Positions 17,871 through 26,785 of a stretch of DNA of 64,000 nt are shown piece after piece. The stretch comes from Paenibacillus silvae (GTDB lineage: Bacteria > Bacillota > Bacilli > Paenibacillales > Paenibacillaceae). Numbering within the stretch: position 1 is the stretch's first letter; every line of letters starts with the position of its first letter. The notes under the pieces were generated by a model. The model made no database searches. It had not been told where the DNA came from and worked only from the letters and a program-made list of their open reading frames with translations. Made by a program: the position numbers and the translations under genes. The stretch is taken from contig NZ_BMFU01000006.1 in the NCBI RefSeq assembly GCF_014639235.1, positions 62,001 to 126,000 of the forward strand. The letters are read 5' to 3'.

Positions 17871-18905
17871 ATGACTACTCGTATATACTTTGCTGCCAAT
17901 GGACTCGGTCATATCACCGAACATGATCTGCAACAGGCTCTTGATCATTTCACTCTCGGAACATTAGTTCACTATCAACGGACAGCCCAAGGTGTCATGG
18001 GGCAAACGCTGTTAGTGCAAACGACGCAAGGTGAGTTTATTTTGAAAGGAAATCCATTATACAATGGACAGTTCCTGGAGGAGCAGTTTTTTGTAGAGCA
18101 ACTGGCTGTGCGCACGTCCATCCCTGTACCCTTGCCTTATCATATCCATAAAGACGCACAACCGCTCGGTTGGAGCTACGCGATCATGCCCAAGCTGCCC
18201 GGGTGTCACTTGTATGAGCCGGATTTTCAAGCGGCTATGACTTCTCAAGACCATGAAGACATTGCCGATTTGCTCGCTGAAACGTTAACCCATCTGCACC
18301 ATTGGAAAGTTCCGGATGCCGGGGAATACGACCCTGTTGCAGACAAAATCATGCCTTTTGCCGGCTCTTATCTGGACTGGCTGTATGGCAGCATTCGCCA
18401 CTGGCTGCATGATGCAGAGAAGTACTCTGTTATCACGGATGCTGACATACGCTGGGTAGATGAGCAATTGAAGCGATCCGAATCCGCTTTTTTGGCTTCG
18501 GCAGTTCATGAATTTGTGATGGGTGATTTCAAGGTCGAGAACTTTCTTATCCAGAAAGGGGCTCAGCCTGCATCACCGTGGAAGCTCAGTGGATTATTTG
18601 ATTTTACAACCGCTTATTTCGGAGACGGCACAGCCGATCTGACCAAAATGACCGCAAGATATTTGCGGGAGGGTCAGCCCGATCTGGCTGCCCGATTTCT
18701 ACGCCACTACCGGCAGCTGATCTGTGCAGATGATCCAGAGAAGTGTGCACATTTTCGTTCACGCCTTCGCATCCACTTGCTGTATCAGCGTATTCTGTGG
18801 TGGGGTGAAGCCAAAGCTACCGGACAGGTGACCTGGGAGGACGATCTGCCTTTTGCAACGTGGGCTGAGCAGTACATCGAGAGGGTACTCTCTTTGCTGG
18901 ATTAA
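17871..18905 (+). CDS. Aminoglycoside phosphotransferase-fold kinase family protein
   Basis: Protein of 344 residues of the APH/choline-kinase superfamily. The catalytic loop is VMGDFKVENFLIQ (Asp and Asn present, with the usual His of HGD replaced by Met), and the Mg-binding Asp lies in GLFDFTTAYFGD. The N-terminal lobe contains LLVQTTQGEFILK with the ATP-binding Lys. The substrate cannot be inferred; many family members act on small metabolites and are not resistance genes. TAAGGAG lies 9 nt before the ATG. It is 20 bp after the TPR-SUKH-Imm51 gene, so probably co-transcribed. Confidence 0.85.
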   Translation: MTTRIYFAANGLGHITEHDLQQALDHFTLGTLVHYQRTAQGVMGQTLLVQTTQGEFILKGNPLYNGQFLEEQFFVEQLAVRTSIPVPLPYHIHKDAQPLGWSYAIMPKLPGCHLYEPDFQAAMTSQDHEDIADLLAETLTHLHHWKVPDAGEYDPVADKIMPFAGSYLDWLYGSIRHWLHDAEKYSVITDADIRWVDEQLKRSESAFLASAVHEFVMGDFKVENFLIQKGAQPASPWKLSGLFDFTTAYFGDGTADLTKMTARYLREGQPDLAARFLRHYRQLICADDPEKCAHFRSRLRIHLLYQRILWWGEAKATGQVTWEDDLPFATWAEQYIERVLSLLD

Positions 18906-18983
18906 GCACTATGGAAAAAACGGCCTGATTGCTAAATGAAGCTATCACAACAATGAATCTGGCTGTATAATGTGAAAACATGA

Positions 18984-19146
18984 AGGGGCTGTCCCAAAGG
19001 GTACCGACGGATAAGCCAGTCCCAAACGTTGAACGAAAAAGCCTTCAAAACCACTGCTAAAGTGGGTTTGAAGGCTTCTCTATTGCTTGGAATCCTGTCT
19101 GAAGTGGGGGCTGAAAAATCATAAAATGACTTTTGGGACAACCCCT
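18984..19146. mobile_element. MITE-like element with IS-type terminal inverted repeats
   Basis: A 163-bp segment begins AGGGGCTGTCCCAAAGG and ends CTTTTGGGACAACCCCT: near-perfect inverted ends of the GGGG(C/T)TGTCCCAAA type seen in IS1182-like and related elements. Inside is a long hairpin (AAGCCTTCAAAACCACT / AGTGGGTTTGAAGGCTT). It is too short to encode a transposase, so it is a non-autonomous element or a remnant. No target-site duplication is evident. The other parts of 18906-19249 show no gene. Confidence 0.7.
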
Positions 19147-19249
19147 AATACATCGTATACGTGATAGCTCACTCTGCGTTACACATCATGCACTGTACAT
19201 TCATAGCCCCTCCAGCCCCGAGCATGTTAAAAATCCAGACTGAACCGAC

Positions 19250-21061
19250 TTATACCTGTGCAACAGGAGTCTCCTGATGTTTCTGCAGAAACTCCACCAT
19301 TCTGCGATAAACCAGTATTTCATTCGTTTTTCTGGAGAAGCCGTGGCCTTCATCATGCAAAACGATATATTCTACGTCTACGCCTTTTTCCTCCAGCGCA
19401 GCTACGATCTGGTCCGATTCTGCCTTGACTACCCTTGGATCGTTAGCCCCTTGAATAACCAGCATCGGCTTCACCATCTGATCCAGATACGTAATTGGTG
19501 AATCCTTCGTCAGACGTTCACGGTCACGCACGGGATCACCCAGCCATTTGTCCATCATCGGCTTCCAGTCCTCCGGTACAGATTCCAGAAAGGTGAACAG
19601 GTTGCTCGGCCCAAAAATATCCACGGCAGCCCGGAACAGCTCAGCATGACGGCCCGCGAGCAGCAGAGTCATATATCCCCCATAACTGCCGCCTACTACA
19701 AACAGCCGCTCTGGTGAGCTGATGCCTTGATCAAACAGCCACTGGATACCTGCAACACAGTCCAGTCTCGGCCCTTCGCCCCAATCCCGTTCAACCAGCT
19801 TGACGAATTCAGCACCATATCCGGTACTGCCCCGGAAGTTAGGGGCAAAGATATGATATCCCTGCGCCAGCAGCAGCTGAAACATCGGCCGAAAGAACTT
19901 GCCCTCCGACGCCTGCGGCCCGCCATGCGGCCAGAATACGGTATATCCATTCGCTTGATCCGGCTTGGCTTTGAATAACAGTGCTTCAATCTCCAGCCCG
20001 TCATAGGAGTTGTAACGCACCACATCAGGATATACGAGATCATCCGGCTTCAGACCCGTTACCCGATTGGCGGTTAACGCTTCCCATGACTCATGGCCTG
20101 CAATAAGGCGGTAGATATTATGCGGCTGCACGGCACCGCGTCCAAGAATGTACACGTTACCGGCTTTGGTTACGTTCATCTGTTCAATCGTATCAAGCGG
20201 CATGTCTATACGGCGAGGTTCATGAGCACCCTTTTCCAGCACATACATGCGATGCTCCGGCCCTGTCAGTGTCCAGATATACAGCGTTTCGGATGCCTCA
20301 TGCCAGCGGATATCATCTACATCCTCGTCTTCAATGTGGCATAACGCACGGAACTCCCCTGTATCCATAACATACTCCGCCACGTAAGAATACGCCGCAT
20401 TGTCATTGGTGATCAGTAGCAGGCGGTCATTTCCCGCAAACAGCACATTCGGAATCTGACTCTGGCGCTCGGTCACGGGTAAAATAGAAACCTGTTCTCC
20501 GTTCCGGCACAGATGGGCAGTTTGATACGTATTGGAGTACATCTTCATGATCACATAGGCTTTTTCATTCGGACTTACGGCAACTATACTGCTGGTCACC
20601 TCTTGCCCCTGATACAGCAGCTCATCCTCCCCTGTCTCCAGGTTGCGACGGCGTGCATTCATATAATTCGGATTGCCAGCACTGGTGTTATAATACAAAC
20701 GTTTCCCATCCTCGGATAAATGAGCATAATAACAGCGGTCACTCGGCTCTGCCGGTACGATAGGCAGCGGTGCGCCCCCCTCTGGCGGCAAGGCATAGAG
20801 ATGATAATTCTCGTTACCATCCCGGTCAAAGGCAGTGAGCAGGTGACGACCCTCAGGATCGGCTTTGATAAATTGGCTGCTCTGGTTCAAGTAAGTCAAT
20901 GGAAACGGATAACCACCCGGCAGGTCCATGGCCCAGATATTCGGTTGGCCGTTCAAATTGCTGTCCATATACAGCCGCTTCTCATCTGCTGATACGGCAA
21001 AGTGTGATATACGATACGTCTGAAAATACTGCTCCACATCGGGCTTCGGAAACTGGATCAT
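19250..21061 (-). CDS. S9-family (prolyl oligopeptidase/acylaminoacyl) peptidase
   Basis: Protein of 603 residues: an N-terminal beta-propeller (about 1-340) and a C-terminal alpha/beta-hydrolase domain. The catalytic triad is visible: Ser in GGSYGGYMTLLLAG, Asp in QGANDPRV, and His in DEGHGFS. There is no signal peptide, so it is cytoplasmic and probably hydrolyses small peptides or acylated peptides. AAGGAGG lies 6-7 nt before the ATG. It is 126 bp downstream of the biosynthetic operon on the same strand with no terminator between; a weak promoter (TTGTTA-17-ATAAAC) may lie in the gap. It could serve the cluster or be a neighbour only. Confidence 0.9.
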   Translation of the reverse strand: MIQFPKPDVEQYFQTYRISHFAVSADEKRLYMDSNLNGQPNIWAMDLPGGYPFPLTYLNQSSQFIKADPEGRHLLTAFDRDGNENYHLYALPPEGGAPLPIVPAEPSDRCYYAHLSEDGKRLYYNTSAGNPNYMNARRRNLETGEDELLYQGQEVTSSIVAVSPNEKAYVIMKMYSNTYQTAHLCRNGEQVSILPVTERQSQIPNVLFAGNDRLLLITNDNAAYSYVAEYVMDTGEFRALCHIEDEDVDDIRWHEASETLYIWTLTGPEHRMYVLEKGAHEPRRIDMPLDTIEQMNVTKAGNVYILGRGAVQPHNIYRLIAGHESWEALTANRVTGLKPDDLVYPDVVRYNSYDGLEIEALLFKAKPDQANGYTVFWPHGGPQASEGKFFRPMFQLLLAQGYHIFAPNFRGSTGYGAEFVKLVERDWGEGPRLDCVAGIQWLFDQGISSPERLFVVGGSYGGYMTLLLAGRHAELFRAAVDIFGPSNLFTFLESVPEDWKPMMDKWLGDPVRDRERLTKDSPITYLDQMVKPMLVIQGANDPRVVKAESDQIVAALEEKGVDVEYIVLHDEGHGFSRKTNEILVYRRMVEFLQKHQETPVAQV

Positions 21062-21187
21062 AACAAACCTCCTTGGAATGGACCAATGATTCTGATATTG
21101 GTAAATTAAGGTTCTATTCGTCCAGTTTATCGTTTATTCCATCATTTTAACAATATGTATGTAAGGTATATTATGTTTTTCATTTTC

Positions 21188-21955
21188 TTAAACTTTCTGT
21201 GCTTTCCCATTCATCCAGCGTACAGAGAGTCTGGTCCTGCCTGATACACATAACGATATAACGTAATTGCTGCCCATGTTCAGCGACTGCAGCACATAAT
21301 TCTGGCCGTTCCGTTCTAATACATGCTGATCATTCCGCACAGCCAGTGCTGTATCCAGTTCTCTCCACTGACCGCATAAAGATTGACCAGCCGCCTTGAT
21401 CCAGGCCTCTTTTCCAGTGAGAAATTTCCACAGCAGCAGGGATGAACCATAGGGTGATGATTCATCCTCTGAAAGGGGCCCTTCCATGAAATATTCTCGT
21501 TCTGCTTCCGTCAGAAATCGCCGCACGATGGCTTCTTGCCGCAGCAGCGGACGAACCAGCTCCATATCGATGCCAATGGGATTGCTGTTCCATGTAACGG
21601 CTAGTATACAGCGCCCTCTGGTATGTGAAAGGCTGAACTGTGGACCAGACAGAACATAGGGTTTTCCGGCTGTACCGTATTGCAGGGCAATATCTCTTGC
21701 ATCGGATTGCATGTACGCAGCCAGCACTTTTCTAAGGAAAATTCTCGATTGCATCCAGCAGTAAGCCCCGAGGGGCGAATTTGTCTTCATTCGTTCCATG
21801 CGTGTATGCTCATCCAGACTCAGGACCTTGGAACAAACGAAATCTGTTTCATGAAGCTGAGCTTCACTTATGGGCAATTCCTGAATCCAAATATGGACTT
21901 CGTCAGGCTGCTGCACCGCTGGTATCATGGATTCCATTCCCACAGTAAGCTCCAT
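21188..21955 (-). CDS. Sfp-type 4'-phosphopantetheinyl transferase
   Basis: Protein of 255 residues. All Sfp motifs are visible: GKPYVLSGPQFSLSHTRG, PIGIDMELVRP (Mg ligands Asp and Glu) and WKFLTGKEAWIKAAGQ. It transfers the phosphopantetheine arm from CoA to a carrier-protein Ser and so should activate the carrier protein encoded at 32891-33151. GGGAGGG lies 8 nt before ATG 21955. It is the last gene of the biosynthetic operon, 28 bp after the M16 peptidase gene. Its presence within the operon supports carrier-protein chemistry in this pathway. Confidence 0.92.
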   Translation of the reverse strand: MELTVGMESMIPAVQQPDEVHIWIQELPISEAQLHETDFVCSKVLSLDEHTRMERMKTNSPLGAYCWMQSRIFLRKVLAAYMQSDARDIALQYGTAGKPYVLSGPQFSLSHTRGRCILAVTWNSNPIGIDMELVRPLLRQEAIVRRFLTEAEREYFMEGPLSEDESSPYGSSLLLWKFLTGKEAWIKAAGQSLCGQWRELDTALAVRNDQHVLERNGQNYVLQSLNMGSNYVISLCVSGRTRLSVRWMNGKAQKV

Positions 21956-21983
21956 CCTGTATTCCCTCCCGCTTGCAAGTCTT

Positions 21984-23213
21984 CTATCGTATCACTACCA
22001 TGTGCAGACGTGCCGGTACAGCTATCTTGGTTATTGCTCTCGAAATATCTTCCTCCGTTAAGCTGTGTGCTATTGCACCAAGCTCTGTATAATCCAATCC
22101 GATTACATCATGCTCGGAGATGTGCATACAGCGCTGTTTTAACGAGTCCCAGCTAGTATAATATTTACTGAGCCATCTCATTCGTGCATATTCCATATGG
22201 ACTGGAGTGAACGTTCCCGTCTGAATATCTTCACATACATCCTCAAGCTCGTTATACAGAGAAGCAGGATCGGAGGAATAACTGCACATGGTGCTGAATG
22301 CAAACTCCCTGCGGTAATAATGATCCCATGTTCCCCCAGAATGAAGAAGACCCGACTTCAAACCATTTGTCTGAAAATCGGAGGTGTCGCCCAGCAATGC
22401 CTCTAAACCAATCATGCAAGCAACCTGTTCCGTTAAGGACATGCCCGTATCGGCGCGAAATCCCAAACGAATCAGCGGCAGCGGCGAATCCATCTCAAGC
22501 TCTGCGTAGCGTTGTTTTTTAGGCTCTGATGCTTTCGCCGGGTTGAACTTCGATGCATACTTGTCGTCCGCCATATATTTTCCCCTTGCCGGAAACTGCT
22601 CCAGAATATCGATGATGTTCTCTGTGTTGACAGGTCCAATCACAGTCACTGACATTTGGCTGGTAACGTAGTGCGTATTGTAAGCTTCGTATAACACATC
22701 CGGTGTTACAAGGTGCACACTGTCCTGTGTCCCTGCTACATCAAGTGTAATAGGGTGCTGCTCCCCATACATCATTCGGGTAAGCTGCTGCAGAGACTGC
22801 CAGGAAGGCTGATCTGCGAACATGGACAATTCCTGAAGAATAGCAGCACGTTCCTCTTCAATATGCATTGGGGTGAAATACGGAGACGCCAGCATGCGCA
22901 TAAATACATCGATACTTTTTTGGAGTTCACCTGTACAGGCCAGCTGATATGTTGTTACGTCATAACGTGTTAATGCCGAGGTGGAAGCTCCAAGGGCATG
23001 CAATATCGGCTTGACGGGCTGCTGATCCGGATTGGCAAACATCATATGTTCCAGAAAGTGTGCCCTCCCGGGCAATCCTGAATCGTGAATGGAACCATAA
23101 GGCACTGTACAGGACACAAACGTATGATGAAATTCGCTCTCCGGGAAAATATGCACAGACAGGCCATTCGTTAATTGCCTGCGTACTGGAACAACACTCA
23201 ATGCGCGATTCAT
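21984..23213 (-). CDS. M16 zinc metallopeptidase, catalytic (AlbF/YmfH-like)
   Basis: Protein of 409 residues with the inverted zinc motif HFLEH (H52, E55, H56) and downstream glutamates in EEERAAILQEL (about 119-128) that should supply the third ligand, so it is expected to be active. The layout is that of the small-peptide-processing M16 proteases (YmfH, AlbF of subtilosin, PqqF-like), which cut short or unfolded peptides inside a chamber. Its inactive partner is encoded 10 bp upstream; such pairs form the working heterodimer. In this operon the natural substrate would be the repetitive peptide encoded at 36936-37247. AGGAGGTG lies 5 nt before the ATG. Confidence 0.88.
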   Translation of the reverse strand: MNRALSVVPVRRQLTNGLSVHIFPESEFHHTFVSCTVPYGSIHDSGLPGRAHFLEHMMFANPDQQPVKPILHALGASTSALTRYDVTTYQLACTGELQKSIDVFMRMLASPYFTPMHIEEERAAILQELSMFADQPSWQSLQQLTRMMYGEQHPITLDVAGTQDSVHLVTPDVLYEAYNTHYVTSQMSVTVIGPVNTENIIDILEQFPARGKYMADDKYASKFNPAKASEPKKQRYAELEMDSPLPLIRLGFRADTGMSLTEQVACMIGLEALLGDTSDFQTNGLKSGLLHSGGTWDHYYRREFAFSTMCSYSSDPASLYNELEDVCEDIQTGTFTPVHMEYARMRWLSKYYTSWDSLKQRCMHISEHDVIGLDYTELGAIAHSLTEEDISRAITKIAVPARLHMVVIR

Positions 23214-23223
23214 GTTTCACCTC

Positions 23224-24543
23224 CTAAGCAGTTCCTGTGTACTCACTCTCAGGATATAAAATCCAGGTTAGTGCCTTGTTCATACGGGAAGCCACCACGG
23301 CTATCTCTTCTGAAGTTACACACGAGACGGCATCCAGAAATTGCTGTGTTGTCATCTCCACTTGATGGAGCAAACGGTCTAAATGAAGCTTTACCATCTG
23401 CTCCGGAAGGTCTAAACCCACCTGCACATAATGCATCATATTCTGGACAGCCCGGTTCATCTCTGCTTCATTGATATCCCCACCGCACAGCCTCATCCAC
23501 TGCGCATCAATGGCTTCCAAAACATCTGTTACATAACTGCTGCTGGTTCCTGTTGTCACATGAAGTGTTCCCCTATAGTCATCCAATGTGCTGTATATCT
23601 GGTAAACCCACTGCTTTCGTTCACGGAGTTCCAGGTTAAGCCTGGAGGCAGGTGATGCGCCAAACAGGGAATGAAATAAAAAGAGAGCTGCATAATCAGA
23701 TGATCCATAGGTCACTCCGGTAGTAAAAGCTACATTGAGCTTGCATTGCTGGATATCGGCCAGCTCCAGCATCATCTCCCCAAGCTTCTGCTGTTCCGCA
23801 GATCGTGAATTCAAGATAACCGGCGAGCTATGCTCGTTGTCTGCCATAATAAATGCAGGCATAAATGTGTCCAGGACCTGCCTTATCATCGTGTCCGGCT
23901 GGACATCTCCGATAATATGGACATGAAACGGGCTGCGAAGCACTTCGCTATACCATTTTTTCAGTTCCCCCTCCTGCACACATGTCCGCAGCAGCTTCAA
24001 ATCCTGAGCAGTGGGACGCCCAATGTATCCCAGACTCTCCATACAGCGCCCCCGCACCACTTCATCCCATGCAGAGCTGTTATATCCCGCATAGTGTTCT
24101 GCCCAGATGAGCTCTTCCTGAATCTGAGCCTCTTCTGCCCCAACTTTTCTATGCAGCTTGCTATTCGAACCACCAGCGAGGCTTGAGCCATATAACAGTT
24201 CAGCAAGCAGATTCATTGCCATCTGCATTCGTTCCTGAGTGCGAGGAAGTACATCCGCAGGCATATGCATACGAATGGAAGCCACCTGCATGTCTCCTTT
24301 GTGCTCCAGATCGAATTTGATCTCATTCACGCCAATAGACCATAGCTGGTGATGAAGCTCTCTTTTTCCCGCAGCAACCGAGCTCACCTTGAACAGCATC
24401 CGCATAATTACGGCAAACACCATCGGTGGAATTCGTCCCTGCACGTTCACGATGCTTAGATGAATATAACGATTAATGTACCTGCGCGTGGGCAGTACAT
24501 GAACGGATACATGATTGCGCTGCTCTGTAACAAAAGACTCCAT
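23224..24543 (-). CDS. M16 peptidase homologue, non-catalytic partner (AlbE/YmfF-like)
   Basis: Protein of 439 residues with M16 domain architecture but no HxxEH motif in its N-terminal part. The C-terminal half retains the conserved stretch LFHSLFGASPASRLNLELRE and WVYQIYSTLDD, typical of the substrate-holding subunit of M16 heterodimers. The start at 24543 (MESFVTEQ) is chosen because AGGAGG lies 9 nt upstream; a longer frame from 24651 would overlap the upstream gene and lacks an RBS. Pairing of an active and an inactive M16 gene is the arrangement of albE-albF in subtilosin maturation. Confidence 0.85.
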   Translation of the reverse strand: MESFVTEQRNHVSVHVLPTRRYINRYIHLSIVNVQGRIPPMVFAVIMRMLFKVSSVAAGKRELHHQLWSIGVNEIKFDLEHKGDMQVASIRMHMPADVLPRTQERMQMAMNLLAELLYGSSLAGGSNSKLHRKVGAEEAQIQEELIWAEHYAGYNSSAWDEVVRGRCMESLGYIGRPTAQDLKLLRTCVQEGELKKWYSEVLRSPFHVHIIGDVQPDTMIRQVLDTFMPAFIMADNEHSSPVILNSRSAEQQKLGEMMLELADIQQCKLNVAFTTGVTYGSSDYAALFLFHSLFGASPASRLNLELRERKQWVYQIYSTLDDYRGTLHVTTGTSSSYVTDVLEAIDAQWMRLCGGDINEAEMNRAVQNMMHYVQVGLDLPEQMVKLHLDRLLHQVEMTTQQFLDAVSCVTSEEIAVVASRMNKALTWILYPESEYTGTA

Positions 24544-24572
24544 GCTTGCCGTCCTCCTGTTCGAAAAGAACG

Positions 24573-25550
24573 TTAATTCAAATTGTAAACCATGCCATTC
24601 TCCGTATTCAGTCCCAGCTGACCAAATCCCTCCAGAGGCCTGGAGAACCAATCTACGTGCCCCTCCGTTTCATTGGCGGGAATTTCAGAATCATTGTCTT
24701 GCCAGTGAATGACCTGCTGATGATGGCGATCCCAGAATCTCCATTGTTCGGGCTTTGCGAGCAGCTGTTTACGAAACGGCTCGTACACAAATTCGGCAGA
24801 TTTCTGAATATCCTCTTCTAATATGAAGGGTGGAAGGAATACAATTTTAGTTCGAAAATCATCTGTTAACATCATGAAATAGGGACATACCGGCTTACGC
24901 GCCTTGGCCAAAATGCGAAAAATACCGCTCCTCGTCTGAATGCGTGAGCTGAGAAATGGAAGCTCCAATGCCCGATTGTCCGAATTGTAGCCTGTCTGTC
25001 CATCAACGAAAAGATTGAAGGATCCCCCTTTGCGTAAATGGGAGTACAGCCGAATACCAATCATCTCATCCTCCGCGTTTAACAGCTCGGCACCCGAGTA
25101 CTGCCGAAGGGCGTTCCAGGATGACAGCTTCAGTTCCTGCTCCACGGTTCCTTGCTCAGCCACCAGATAGAAGGGCAGTCCGGCCTTCATGCAGCCTGCA
25201 CGAATCTCTTGTCCAATCGTGATCATATTATGTCTGACGAAACCATAGTGCCAGGTCAGCAAAGCCCCGCCTTCCTTCAGCGTAGTTTGCAGATGCTCAC
25301 GACCCTCCACCTCATCCCAGTCCATAAACCTGTAGGGCTGCTGTTTAAGCTCATCAACCGTACGCAAAAAAGCCAGATAATCCATCCAGATCGATTCCAG
25401 CGATGTCTTCTGCTGAAGGGGAGAAAGCTCCTTCACAATATTCATTAATGCGTAGAAAAAACCTAGCTTAATCCCGCTTTTTTGTTCCCGCTGCATCTCT
25501 TCCCTGACCTGTTCCTGATGTGTCATGTATAAGGTTCGAAAATCCTGCAT
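24573..25550 (-). CDS. LpxL/HtrB-like acyltransferase family protein
   Basis: Protein of 325 residues. The core resembles the lysophospholipid/LpxL acyltransferase fold: EGGALLTWHYGFVRHNMITI, LRKGGSFNLFVDGQTGY, LPFLSSRIQTRSGIFRILA and KARKPVCPYFMM. The family's HX4(D/E) motif is altered: the His is there, but the residue five positions later is Arg, so catalysis may differ or be lost. There is no signal peptide. LpxL-type enzymes move acyl groups from ACP to lipid A in Gram-negatives; here, in a carrier-protein cluster, a role in transferring the carrier-bound acyl group to the product is plausible but inferred. The gene is 2 bp after the arginase gene. Confidence 0.7.
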   Translation of the reverse strand: MQDFRTLYMTHQEQVREEMQREQKSGIKLGFFYALMNIVKELSPLQQKTSLESIWMDYLAFLRTVDELKQQPYRFMDWDEVEGREHLQTTLKEGGALLTWHYGFVRHNMITIGQEIRAGCMKAGLPFYLVAEQGTVEQELKLSSWNALRQYSGAELLNAEDEMIGIRLYSHLRKGGSFNLFVDGQTGYNSDNRALELPFLSSRIQTRSGIFRILAKARKPVCPYFMMLTDDFRTKIVFLPPFILEEDIQKSAEFVYEPFRKQLLAKPEQWRFWDRHHQQVIHWQDNDSEIPANETEGHVDWFSRPLEGFGQLGLNTENGMVYNLN

Positions 25551-25552
25551 CG

Positions 25553-26758
25553 CTACACCTCTCTCCTGTGTGAATTGCCGGAAACGCCCGCTTCGGATAG
25601 CACTCCCTCATCCTGTGTATCCGGGCAGGCGAGCATCGAATGCTGACGCTGATTCCGATCCATGCCATCCAGCATATAAACCAGCATCCGAAGAGCCATC
25701 TCGTAGTGACCGGGAATCCGATGATCTGCCTGAACACCCTGCCCTTCCACCATATCCATACCCTGATACAAAATCGGGACTTCCAGCGCTGCTGTAACAC
25801 AATCCCGTATATTCTGCCAGGTCGGCCCCCCGGCAATAGGAAAGTCAACATAAGGGAAGCTGCCCGGGTCAAGGGAATCCAGATCGAAGGTTAGATAGGC
25901 CGAATCTGCTCCATAACGCTGTCTGACTTCATTCAAGACCTGGCTCACCCTATCCGGATTTATCTGTTCAGCTGGGATTTGTATTAATCCGGGATGACGA
26001 TACATCTGCTCTGCTGAACGAAGACCGCGCAGTCCAATTTGTACAACTGCAGCAACCGTTCCCTGCTCCAGCAGATGTCTGACAAAATTGGAGTGGCTCG
26101 GATTTTCTTGATAGATGGCATCTATACCACAGTCATGATGAGCGTCAAACTGTACCAGCATGGTCCGGTTGCCCGATATTTCCGACATCCGCCTAAGCAC
26201 TTCATACGTAATGGAATGATCTCCACCGATACAGCATAATCGTGTCTGCTGGTGCATCGCTTGATGCAGCGCAGCCTCCAGCCCCCGTTGATAAGGATGT
26301 ACCGTCTCTCCTTCAATCGGGAGATGTCCGTCCAATGGTTGCTCACCCATCATGCAGGTGCCCCAATCTTGTATAGAAGCTGTGTGCAGCAATTTTTTCC
26401 CATTCCCAATATCATATAAGCTGGAATTGCCGCCTTGGCTTAACGAAGGATAAATGACCTTTTTCCATGATTCTTCTCGCAAGGCATGTACAAATTCTCC
26501 CACGGAGGAGTGACGAATGCTTGTCCCGCCAGAGTAGGGAATGCCCAAGAGCGCCAGGCGAGGAACCTCATGACCGGAAAGGGGTCTGTACAAAAAAAAA
26601 GGCGCTTGCGCAGACTCAACCCCCGGCAGCTCCGGGGGACAGCGCGGCTCCAGTTCCTCAGCATGCTCCAGCTCATAAAACTGGCTAAACGTTTCATCCG
26701 CAGCAATCCAAGTATCTGCAATGCGTCGTATCAAATAAGCAGGTTCTGATGTTTTCAT
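25553..26758 (-). CDS. Arginase/agmatinase-family ureohydrolase
   Basis: Protein of 401 residues, longer than typical arginases (about 300) through N- and C-terminal extensions. All manganese ligands are present: GGDHSI (H181), DAHHD (D205, H207, D209) and DLDSLDP (D292, D294). The loop NPSHSNFVRHLLEQG follows the agmatinase/guanidinobutyrase pattern more than true arginase. The enzyme should hydrolyse a guanidino group to an amine plus urea. Candidate substrates are the arginines in the repeat peptide of this operon (giving ornithine) or a guanidino-acyl intermediate; which one is unknown. AGGAGGAG precedes the ATG by 5 nt. Operon position: between the exporter and acyltransferase genes. Confidence 0.88.
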   Translation of the reverse strand: MKTSEPAYLIRRIADTWIAADETFSQFYELEHAEELEPRCPPELPGVESAQAPFFLYRPLSGHEVPRLALLGIPYSGGTSIRHSSVGEFVHALREESWKKVIYPSLSQGGNSSLYDIGNGKKLLHTASIQDWGTCMMGEQPLDGHLPIEGETVHPYQRGLEAALHQAMHQQTRLCCIGGDHSITYEVLRRMSEISGNRTMLVQFDAHHDCGIDAIYQENPSHSNFVRHLLEQGTVAAVVQIGLRGLRSAEQMYRHPGLIQIPAEQINPDRVSQVLNEVRQRYGADSAYLTFDLDSLDPGSFPYVDFPIAGGPTWQNIRDCVTAALEVPILYQGMDMVEGQGVQADHRIPGHYEMALRMLVYMLDGMDRNQRQHSMLACPDTQDEGVLSEAGVSGNSHRREV

Positions 26759-26785
26759 GCCGACTCCTCCTGTAGATCACTGAAT

